Shown: one piece after another, positions 1 to 5,004 of the stretch
Layout: each line of letters begins with the position of its first letter
Position numbering within the stretch: the first letter of the stretch is position 1
NCBI GenBank assembly: GCA_003233255.1
Contig: QILH01000283.1
Span: 1-6,441, forward strand
Direction: 5' to 3'
Length of the DNA stretch: 6,441 bases
From: Gammaproteobacteria bacterium
GTDB lineage: Bacteria > Pseudomonadota > Gammaproteobacteria > UBA6429 > Thiohalophilaceae
Notes under the pieces: generated by a model
Told to the model about the DNA's origin: nothing
Seen by the model: the letters and a program-made list of their open reading frames with translations, nothing else
Databases searched by the model: none
Made by a program: the position numbers and the translations under genes

Positions 1-19
1 ATTATTGGACTCCAATAAT
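1..19. repeat. Perfect 19-bp palindrome at the window edge
   Basis: ATTATTGG and CCAATAAT flank ACT, giving a perfect odd-length palindrome with nine paired positions centred on C10. It is AT-rich and is followed by a T-run only six bases later (TCGTATTTTT), so it is a poor intrinsic terminator. It could be a weak terminator stem of an upstream gene outside the window, or an operator. The repeat may continue beyond the left edge, which cannot be seen. Confidence 0.5.
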
Positions 20-98
20 TCGTATTTTTACTCTGACCCCGATTATTCCTTTCAAAGCTGAAAATACCGGATTTTCCCCAATTTTACCGATCTATCGC

Positions 99-126
99 TT
101 CACTTTTCTCCCAAATTCAGTACAAT
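99..126 (+). promoter_or_regulatory. Probable sigma70 promoter of the rpsP operon
   Basis: A -35-like TTCACT (99-104, four of six matches to consensus) lies 16 bases ahead of TACAAT (121-126, five of six). Transcription would begin near 133, leaving a leader of about 65 bases before rpsP. The bases just after the -10 box are GCGCCG, a GC-rich discriminator. Such discriminators are typical of ribosomal promoters under negative stringent control by ppGpp and DksA. The box match is seen directly; the regulation is inferred. Confidence 0.6.
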
Positions 127-151
127 GCGCCGTTTCCGGGTAGTCCGGAGG

Positions 152-169
152 CCGGTCGTTGATGACTGG
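152..169 (+). promoter_or_regulatory. Leader hairpin upstream of rpsP
   Basis: CCGGTC (152-157) can pair with GACTGG (164-169), including one G-U pair, around the loop GTTGAT. It sits in the predicted rpsP leader, about 30 bases before the start codon. An alternative pairing exists just upstream (CCGG at 136-139 with CCGG at 145-148). This may be a leader structure influencing S16 translation, but chance pairing in a GC-rich leader cannot be excluded. Confidence 0.35.
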
Positions 170-198
170 GCCCTTAATTAACTAAATAGAGAATTTAT

Positions 199-438
199 AT
201 GGTAACTATTCGTTTATCACGTGGTGGCGCCAAGAAGAAACCCTTCTATCATGTTGTGGTCACCGACAGCCGTAATCAGCGCGATGGTCGTTATATCGAA
301 CGCGTGGGCTTTTTCAATCCAATGGCAAAAGGCCAGGAAGTTCGCCTGAACCTCAATAATGAGCGTATTGCGCACTGGATCAGCCAGGGTGCTCAAACCT
401 CAGAACGCGTTGGCAAATTAATGAAATCGGCTGCTTAA
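199..438 (+). CDS. rpsP: 30S ribosomal protein S16
   Basis: This small basic protein is a component of the 30S subunit; it binds 16S rRNA and helps assemble the 5' domain. The 79-residue product begins MVTIRLSRGGAKKKPFYHVV, the conserved S16 N-terminus, and continues with DSRNQRDGRYIERVGFFNP, which carries the family core. Length is normal for the family (about 80 residues). The ATG at 199 has a modest ribosome binding site, AGAGAA at 188-193, five bases upstream. It is the first gene of an rpsP-rimM-trmD-rplS operon; rimM follows after 42 bases. Expression is probably driven by the promoter at 99-126. In many gammaproteobacteria ffh lies directly upstream, but no ffh end is visible in the 198 bases shown. 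Confidence 0.98.
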   Translation: MVTIRLSRGGAKKKPFYHVVVTDSRNQRDGRYIERVGFFNPMAKGQEVRLNLNNERIAHWISQGAQTSERVGKLMKSAA

Positions 439-480
439 TGTTGGTTTAAGTTTTAAATTTATAGCCCTGAAGAATTTACT

Positions 481-1029
481 ATGAATACACACCCCAGCCA
501 CCCCGTGATCGTCGGACAAGTGGCTGGGGTTTTTGGCATTAAGGGCTGGCTGAAAATACGCTCTGAAACCGAGCCTCTGACCAATATCCTGCAGTATTCC
601 CCCTGGTATCTTAAGATTAACCAGCAGTGGCAGCGTTTTGAAGTGCAAACGGGTCAACCGCACGGTAAAGGCCTGATTGCACAGCTAAAAGGCTGCTCTG
701 ACCGGAATCGGGCGGAAGAGTTAGTTCGGGCCGAGATTGCGGTTGATTCTGGGCAGTTACCGGAACTCGGTGAAAATGAATATTACTGGTCAGATCTGAT
801 TGGCCTGACGGTGCAGAACCAACAGGGACAAACACTGGGTACGATCGCCCGCATGCTGCCCACCGGGGCTAACGATGTGCTGGTGGTTGAGGGGCAGGGG
901 CCGCAGCTTCTAATCCCTTATGTGCTGGATTATTATGTGCTCGAGATCGATTTAGAGCAAAAAACCATGCGGGTTGACTGGCCCTGGCAGGATGAGGGTT
1001 CCGATAATGATGATAAAGACCAGCAATGA
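481..1029 (+). CDS. rimM: Ribosome maturation factor RimM
   Basis: RimM binds ribosomal protein S19 in pre-30S particles and helps mature the head of the small subunit. The 182-residue product has the two expected domains. The N-terminal RimM domain carries VGQVAGVFGIKGWLKI (about 11-26). The C-terminal PRC-barrel region has EYYWSDLIG (about 100-108), TGANDVLVVEG (about 128-138) and LLIPY. The protein ends in an acidic tail of about a dozen residues, EGSDNDDKDQQ, beyond the usual core. The ATG at 481 is preceded by a weak TGAAGAA site at 468-474. A strong 11-bp hairpin followed by five T (491-534) sits within its first codons and is annotated separately. It may hold RimM and TrmD output below S16. 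The gap to trmD is 21 bases. Confidence 0.97.
   Translation: MNTHPSHPVIVGQVAGVFGIKGWLKIRSETEPLTNILQYSPWYLKINQQWQRFEVQTGQPHGKGLIAQLKGCSDRNRAEELVRAEIAVDSGQLPELGENEYYWSDLIGLTVQNQQGQTLGTIARMLPTGANDVLVVEGQGPQLLIPYVLDYYVLEIDLEQKTMRVDWPWQDEGSDNDDKDQQ
491..534 (+). promoter_or_regulatory. Terminator-like hairpin inside the start of rimM (candidate attenuator)
   Basis: ACCCCAGCCAC (491-501) is perfectly complementary to GTGGCTGGGGT (520-530). The 18-base loop holds a further CCG/CGG pairing (503-505 with 513-515). Five T follow directly (530-534), so the element has the form of an intrinsic terminator. It begins at +11 relative to the rimM ATG, inside the footprint of an initiating 30S subunit. A translating ribosome would melt it; poor translation would leave it free to fold and stop RNA polymerase. 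That role is inferred. Confidence 0.6.
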
Positions 1030-1050
1030 ATAAATCAGGTACGAATAAAC

Positions 1051-1800
1051 ATGCGCATTGATGTCGTCACACTGTTTCCCGAGATGTTCAAAGTCCTGTC
1101 CGACTATGGGGTCACCGGGCGGGCCATGAGCAGGGGCATTGTGGAAACCGTATTCTGGAATCCCCGCGATTATAGCGATGACAACCATCATACCGTGGAC
1201 GATCGCCCCTATGGTGGCGGCCCCGGCATGGTGTTGATGGTGAAGCCGCTACGAGAGGCGATCCGGCGTGCGCGCACCGATTCTGAGACCCCGGCCCGTG
1301 TGATCTACCTGTCTCCACAGGGCCGCAAGCTGGACCAGAAGGCCTTAAAAAAACTGTCTCATCACGAACGCGTAGTGCTGGTCTGCGGGCGCTATGAAGG
1401 TATCGATGAACGTCTGATTAGCGCGGAAGTCGATGAAGAATGGTCAATTGGTGATTATGTGTTGAGTGGGGGTGAACTGGCCGCGATGGTCTGCATCGAT
1501 GGTATGGCGCGCCTGTTGCCTGACGTGCTTGGGCATGAGGATTCTGCGCTACAGGATTCCTTTGTTTCCGGCCTGTTAGACCACCCACATTACACGCGCC
1601 CGGAAGAAATCGACGGCCTGCCGGTGCCGAAAGTATTACTCAGCGGAGATCACCAGGCGATTGATCGCTGGCGACAAAAACAGGCATTAGGACGCACCTG
1701 GTTGCGACGACCGGATCTGCTCGAAAAGCTGGATTTAAATGTCGAACAACAGCAATTGCTGGATGAGTTTATTCGCGAATATGAGGTCGAAGGGCTCTAG
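1051..1800 (+). CDS. trmD: tRNA (guanine-N1)-methyltransferase TrmD
   Basis: TrmD transfers a methyl group from S-adenosylmethionine to N1 of G37, next to the anticodon of tRNAs reading CNN codons, and so prevents +1 frameshifting. It is a dimeric SPOUT (trefoil-knot) enzyme in the cytoplasm. The 249-residue product shows the hallmark segments MRIDVVTLFPEMF (1-13), RPYGGGPGM (52-60), the knot loops YLSPQG (86-91), CGRYEGIDE (112-120) and IGDYVLSGGE (133-142), then DSF (169-171) and PHYTRP (179-184). R154 and D169 match the catalytic residues of the E. coli enzyme in both position and context. The flexible linker and the C-terminal tRNA-binding domain (LGRTWLRRPDLL) are intact. The start has a weak AGGT at 1037-1040. 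It is the third gene of the operon. Confidence 0.99.
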   Translation: MRIDVVTLFPEMFKVLSDYGVTGRAMSRGIVETVFWNPRDYSDDNHHTVDDRPYGGGPGMVLMVKPLREAIRRARTDSETPARVIYLSPQGRKLDQKALKKLSHHERVVLVCGRYEGIDERLISAEVDEEWSIGDYVLSGGELAAMVCIDGMARLLPDVLGHEDSALQDSFVSGLLDHPHYTRPEEIDGLPVPKVLLSGDHQAIDRWRQKQALGRTWLRRPDLLEKLDLNVEQQQLLDEFIREYEVEGL

Positions 1801-1846
1801 TTCGGTCTTTTTACCCGCATTTTTGCCCCGGATCCCGTTAATTTCT

Positions 1847-1876
1847 ATGGCTTGAATGGGGCGAGCCATGTATAAT
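1847..1876 (+). promoter_or_regulatory. Candidate internal promoter for rplS, overlapped by an inverted repeat
   Basis: A consensus -10 box TATAAT occupies 1871-1876. The -35 position at 17-base spacing (1848-1853, TGGCTT) matches poorly, so the promoter may need an activator. An inverted repeat, ATGGCT (1847-1852) and AGCCAT (1864-1869), fills exactly the -35 and spacer region and could be an operator. Transcription from here would start near 1883 and give rplS a leader of about 80 bases. The boxes are seen; use as a promoter is inferred. Confidence 0.45.
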
Positions 1877-1924
1877 TTCGCGCCTTCAAGCCGGTCAAAT
1901 CTGGCTGTACTACTGTTTTAACAG

Positions 1925-1948
1925 ATAATCGCCCAGGCAGGCGGTTAT
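1925..1948 (+). promoter_or_regulatory. Leader hairpin directly upstream of the rplS ribosome binding site
   Basis: ATAATCGCC (1925-1933) pairs with GGCGGTTAT (1940-1948) around the loop CAGGCA: nine pairs, one of them G-U. The stem ends six bases before the GAGGA ribosome binding site (1954-1958). A smaller hairpin, CTGT/ACAG (1913-1924), precedes it. Ribosomal protein genes are often controlled by their own product through leader structures. An L19 effect here is only a possibility; the stem could equally shield the messenger end. Confidence 0.45.
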
Positions 1949-1965
1949 TAAATGAGGATAGCAAC

Positions 1966-2325
1966 GTGAGCAATATTATCGATCAATTAAATGCGGAACA
2001 AATGGGCCGGGAAGTACCTGATTTTGGTGCCGGCGACACCGTGATCGTCCAGGTAAAGGTAAAAGAAGGTGAACGTGAGCGTTTGCAGGCCTTTGAAGGT
2101 GTGGTCATTGCCCGTAAGAACCGTGGCCTGAATTCAGCGTTTACGGTGCGTAAAGTCTCTCATGGCGAAGGTGTGGAGCGTGTGTTTCAGACTTATAGTC
2201 CCATCATTGAGTCCATCACGGTTAAACGTCGTGGTGATGTGCGTCGCGCCAAGTTGTATTACCTGCGTGAGCGCCAGGGCAAATCGGCTCGGATTAAAGA
2301 GAAATTGTCGGTCAAGGGTAAATAA
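1966..2325 (+). CDS. rplS: 50S ribosomal protein L19
   Basis: L19 is a 50S protein located at the interface with the 30S subunit, where it contributes to an intersubunit bridge. The 119-residue product contains the family segments FEGVVIARKNRGLNSAFTVR and the C-terminal signature VKRRGDVRRAKLYYLRER. Length is normal for the family. The start codon is GTG at 1966, chosen because GAGGA at 1954-1958 sits seven bases upstream and because translation from it gives the standard N-terminus (MSNIIDQLN). The 165-base gap after trmD is long for this operon and holds a possible separate promoter and a leader hairpin. The gene is followed by a strong terminator at 2365-2388, so it is the operon's last member. 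Confidence 0.98.
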   Translation: MSNIIDQLNAEQMGREVPDFGAGDTVIVQVKVKEGERERLQAFEGVVIARKNRGLNSAFTVRKVSHGEGVERVFQTYSPIIESITVKRRGDVRRAKLYYLRERQGKSARIKEKLSVKGK

Positions 2326-2364
2326 TCTGACCGTAATTGATTCAGGTGTAATCAAAGTACAAAG

Positions 2365-2388
2365 AAACGGGCTGCGGCCCGTTTTTTT
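2365..2388 (+). terminator. Strong intrinsic terminator of the rpsP-rplS operon
   Basis: AAACGGGC (2365-2372) pairs with GCCCGTTT (2377-2384), a perfect 8-bp stem. The loop TGCG (2373-2376), closed by C and G, belongs to the extra-stable cUNCGg tetraloop class. An uninterrupted run of seven T (2382-2388) begins in the stem and continues past it. A second, weaker hairpin (TTGATT 2337-2342 with AATCAA 2350-2355) lies just upstream. This separates the ribosomal operon from the TPR gene. Confidence 0.93.
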
Positions 2389-2416
2389 ATGTGAGGAAAC
2401 AGCTGCGAACTATGGA

Positions 2417-2456
2417 GCTGTTCAATAAAAGGGAATGGATTCCTGGTTTGATCAGC
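2417..2456. repeat. Nested inverted repeat in the rplS-TPR gene intergenic region
   Basis: Outer arms GCTGTTCAA (2417-2425) and TTGATCAGC (2448-2456) match at eight of nine positions, with a central T-T mismatch. Inside them lies a second palindrome, GGAAT/ATTCC (2432-2436 and 2439-2443). The structure lies between the terminator and the TPR gene, ending 13 bases before its first possible start codon. It could be an operator or a leader RNA stem; the outer right arm also contains a -35-like TTGATC. Function is unknown. Confidence 0.4.
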
Positions 2457-2469
2457 AGCGAGACACACT

Positions 2470-4299
2470 ATGTTGGTGTACACTCGCCATTCATATAAAT
2501 TAAGTCCACGCGATGAAATGTTACTTTCGACCCAAACACTAAAATGTCGTATATCGATGGCCTGTCTTGGCTCCGCTTTCATGCTGCAGACCAGTTTATC
2601 GTTAGCGAGCAGCCTGGCAGAAATCGGTCAAATCGCTGAAACCGGAGCGGCCCAGCTAGCCATTCGCATGTTAGAGCAGGAACAGGATGGGTTACTGGAA
2701 AAACCACAGCAGTGGATGAACTGGGAACGTAAGCGCATCCAGCTTTATGAACAAAATAATCACTGGCAAAAGTCGGCTGAGCGATTAGAAAAATTACCCA
2801 AATTGGTCAATGTATCTTTTATGTTATGGGCCAAGGGGCAACGTGCAAAGGCACTCATTTATCTAAATCAAAGTACGCTGGCCCGTCGTGAGTTGCGTAC
2901 CTTAATCTGGCAAGTAGAGCCAGACAAGATTACTGAAAAACAAATGACTAGTTGGCGTGAGTTGATTATTGAATCCTATTTAGCAGAGGGTTACGCTAAC
3001 GATGCACAAATCGCCAGCATGCGGTTACGGCAAATTAATAAAAAAGAAAATATTGCATCCATCATGCAACGTGCCCGGATCGCAATTTTGAATAAGCAGA
3101 CTAAAGAAGCAATCAATCTGCTAAAGCCGCATGCGGAAAAAATTGAAGTAGCCCCATTGATGTTAATCGCCCAATTACGAGGACAACATCGTGCCGCCAA
3201 AAGTGTTTTGCAGGCAGCGCATCGTTATTTGCGCGATCAAAAAATAAAACTCGAATTAAAGGTCAATCTGTGGGCGGTGGCCGCCGAAGCAGCTAAACAA
3301 AATGGTAATCGAAAAGTGGTTGCCAATGCCAGTGAGCACGTGTTGGCCGACAAGCATAACTTAACCCTGGCCAAGTCGATCTATACAATTAATAGTGACG
3401 CGCTATGGAATGCTTATATAGATTATGCCTTGCTATTAGGTAATCAGGAACAACTATTAATAGGTGAAGATAAAAAATGGATAACAGCCGCTAACAAGAT
3501 TTCAACTAAACGTCCTGTTGGTGCTCGTGCCATGTATGTGTTTATCATGTTGCGAGGACAAACTGCTAACGCACGCCAACAGGCATCGGAACAGTTTGTA
3601 GAACTACTGGGGAAACGTAAACACGGAAATCGTATATTAGTTGAGTTGTTTCAAAATTCTCGCCACTTTAAAAAAACTGAAGCGATACCCTCGGCGGTGC
3701 GACATGCTTTGGTTGATGTGGCATTAAGTAATTCAGATATTGATCGTGCATCAGAACTGATGGCGACGATTGAAGCCCCTCCAGCAGGAGCCGATCAATT
3801 CATGTGGAAATTACGACGAGCACGTATCCTGATCCTGGGTACGCAGGCCGAAGTTGGGGGACGGGCGGTGCTGGCCATTCTCGACGAAAATAAATCGTTA
3901 AGCCAGGAACAGATCGACAAGTTGTTGCAGGTAGTTTTTGATTTACAAACCGCAGGGCAACATGAATCGGCGTATGTAAATTTTGAAAAGGCGCTGCCCC
4001 AAATTAAGGATGATCAGATAAAACGTGAAATTTATTACTGGATGGCGGATTCACGCAAGGCGCAGGAACGTTATGCGGATGCAGCGCAACTCTATTTAAA
4101 ATCAGCTCTGTATCCTGATCCAGAAAATATGGATCCCTGGGCTCAAACGGCTCATTACCAGGCCGCAGAATCGCTGGCTCGTGCGTCTTTGTACAAAGAT
4201 GCTGAAGTCTTATTTGATCGCCTACTTAAAGTCACAGAAGACCCCGCACGTCGTGCGGCGTTAAAACGCGAGCTGCATCGACTTTGGGCGATGCAATAA
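2470..4299 (+). CDS. Uncharacterised TPR-like helical-repeat protein, probably exported
   Basis: I do not recognise this 609-residue protein. It is rich in Ala, Leu, Gln, Lys and Arg and appears almost entirely alpha-helical, as in TPR or alpha-solenoid scaffolds. The clearest repeats are at the C-terminus: about 521-554 (YYWMADSRKAQERYADAAQLYLKSAL, then YPDPEN) and about 561-592 (HYQAAESLARASLYKDAEVLFDRLL). A hydrophobic stretch ending SLSLASS (about 29-48), preceded by Lys and Arg, looks like a signal peptide cleaved near LSLA/SS, which suggests a periplasmic location. No lipobox, beta-barrel or catalytic motif is seen. The start is uncertain: ATG 2470 has a weak GCGAG site, while ATG 2518 gives a more normal signal peptide. 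The gene stands alone, with a terminator before it and a 170-base gap after it. It could be a scaffold for envelope or polysaccharide machinery, but nothing nearby decides this. Confidence 0.85.
   Translation: MLVYTRHSYKLSPRDEMLLSTQTLKCRISMACLGSAFMLQTSLSLASSLAEIGQIAETGAAQLAIRMLEQEQDGLLEKPQQWMNWERKRIQLYEQNNHWQKSAERLEKLPKLVNVSFMLWAKGQRAKALIYLNQSTLARRELRTLIWQVEPDKITEKQMTSWRELIIESYLAEGYANDAQIASMRLRQINKKENIASIMQRARIAILNKQTKEAINLLKPHAEKIEVAPLMLIAQLRGQHRAAKSVLQAAHRYLRDQKIKLELKVNLWAVAAEAAKQNGNRKVVANASEHVLADKHNLTLAKSIYTINSDALWNAYIDYALLLGNQEQLLIGEDKKWITAANKISTKRPVGARAMYVFIMLRGQTANARQQASEQFVELLGKRKHGNRILVELFQNSRHFKKTEAIPSAVRHALVDVALSNSDIDRASELMATIEAPPAGADQFMWKLRRARILILGTQAEVGGRAVLAILDENKSLSQEQIDKLLQVVFDLQTAGQHESAYVNFEKALPQIKDDQIKREIYYWMADSRKAQERYADAAQLYLKSALYPDPENMDPWAQTAHYQAAESLARASLYKDAEVLFDRLLKVTEDPARRAALKRELHRLWAMQ
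2473..2499 (+). promoter_or_regulatory. Weak candidate promoter near the TPR gene start
   Basis: TTGGTG (2473-2478) and TATAAA (2494-2499) are separated by 15 bases, shorter than ideal. If used, transcription would start near 2506, after ATG 2470, and only the start at 2518 could be translated. An alternative -35-like TTGATC (2448-2453) with TATGTT (2469-2474) is no better. Confidence 0.2.
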
Positions 4300-4411
4300 C
4301 AAATAAATTAAGCTCGATTGTACTGAAATATACATGAAATGAATTACTGCGCATGGATTCAAGATAGAATTCATATACGTTTGGGTTGCTGGATTTTTCT
4401 CAATCCGCAGC

Positions 4412-4441
4412 TTGATTTTCAACGGGCGGAAGTGGTCTAAT
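4412..4441 (+). promoter_or_regulatory. Probable sigma70 promoter of the methyltransferase-OPT pair
   Basis: TTGATT (4412-4417, four of six matches) and TCTAAT (4436-4441, five of six) are 18 bases apart. Transcription would begin near 4448, about 20 bases before the ATG, just leaving room for the GGGA ribosome binding site at 4459-4462. No terminator is visible between the TPR gene and this point, so read-through is also possible. Confidence 0.45.
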
Positions 4442-4469
4442 TCAGTCTTTAAAAATTTGGGACGTAAGC

Positions 4470-4985
4470 ATGAAAAAGCTGGATATCGGATGTGGGGCAA
4501 ATAAACCGGCCGATTTTATGGGGGCCGATATCATTGCCTACGAAGGCGTTGATTATGTGTTTGATGTCGATGCTGGAGAGATCTGGCCTATTGAAGACAA
4601 TGCGTTTGATTATGTTAAACTGCATCACATCGTTGAGCATATTCATGACATCATTCATTTTTTCAACGAGTTGCACCGGATCTGCAAGAATGATGCGATT
4701 GTACATTTAGAAACGCCACATTATTCTTCGCACAATTCCTGGCAGGATCCGACCCATATCAATCATTTTTCTTTTTTCTTCACCGATGCCATTACCGAAG
4801 GTTACCTGTCGCAACGTATTCCAAAATTTGAGTTGGTAGAAAGAAAACTTTCTTTTGGATCGTTTCTTCATAGTTGGCAAGCGCGTCTTTATGCTGCCCT
4901 GTTTGGTATGAATAAATACGAACGTTACTACGCCTGGCGGCATCCGGCACGCAACATTAAGCTGGATCTGCGGGTAGTAAAGTAA
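4470..4985 (+). CDS. Small class I SAM-dependent methyltransferase
   Basis: This is a probable cytoplasmic methyltransferase of the Methyltransf_11/23-like Rossmann class; the acceptor is unknown. Of 171 residues, LDIGCGA (4-10) is motif I, the glycine-rich SAM-binding loop. D20 or D32 could be the acidic residue that contacts the ribose. FDYVKLHHIVEHI (46-58) is the motif around the fourth strand, typically ending in E-H. DPTHINHFS (93-101) is a motif often found in small methyltransferases of surface-sugar clusters, which is only weak functional evidence because no glycosyltransferase is nearby. The protein is short for the fold but looks complete. The ATG at 4470 has GGGA at 4459-4462. Its stop lies 16 bases before the OPT transporter start, so the two are probably co-transcribed and perhaps translationally coupled. 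Confidence 0.9.
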   Translation: MKKLDIGCGANKPADFMGADIIAYEGVDYVFDVDAGEIWPIEDNAFDYVKLHHIVEHIHDIIHFFNELHRICKNDAIVHLETPHYSSHNSWQDPTHINHFSFFFTDAITEGYLSQRIPKFELVERKLSFGSFLHSWQARLYAALFGMNKYERYYAWRHPARNIKLDLRVVK

Positions 4986-4986
4986 G

Positions 4987-5004
4987 CATACCCGCCCCGG
5001 TATG
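4987..5004 (+). promoter_or_regulatory. Hairpin that sequesters the OPT transporter start codon
   Basis: CATACC (4987-4992) pairs perfectly with GGTATG (4999-5004) around the loop CGCCCC. The right arm contains the transporter's ATG (5002-5004), and the left arm begins two bases after the methyltransferase stop codon. A ribosome finishing the methyltransferase would cover and open this stem. With no clear ribosome binding site present, this arrangement suggests translational coupling. Pairing is seen; coupling is inferred. Confidence 0.5.

Noticed and set aside
2..61. An open frame at the left edge ending at TGA 59-61, possibly the tail of an upstream gene.
   Set aside because: Only 19 codons are visible, with no resemblance to Ffh or another expected neighbour, and it contains the palindrome. 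It cannot be supported.
174..181. TTAATTAA palindrome before rpsP.
   Set aside because: A short AT-only palindrome in an AT-rich ribosome-binding region needs no special explanation.
1801..1813. T-rich stretch right after the trmD stop, considered as a terminator.
   Set aside because: No stem of useful length precedes it, so it is not an intrinsic terminator.
2162..2428. A + strand reading frame overlapping rplS in another frame and running past the terminator.
   Set aside because: It overlaps most of the clear L19 gene and crosses its terminator; the translation has no family features.
4339..4374. ATGAATT and AATTCAT as inverted arms 22 bases apart, a possible terminator of the TPR gene.
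   Set aside because: The arms are AT-rich, the loop is long and no T-run follows; this is within chance expectation.
4339..4440. A 33-codon + strand reading frame in the gap between the TPR gene and the methyltransferase.
   Set aside because: It has no ribosome binding site, no recognisable motif, and overlaps the likely methyltransferase promoter. It is probably chance.
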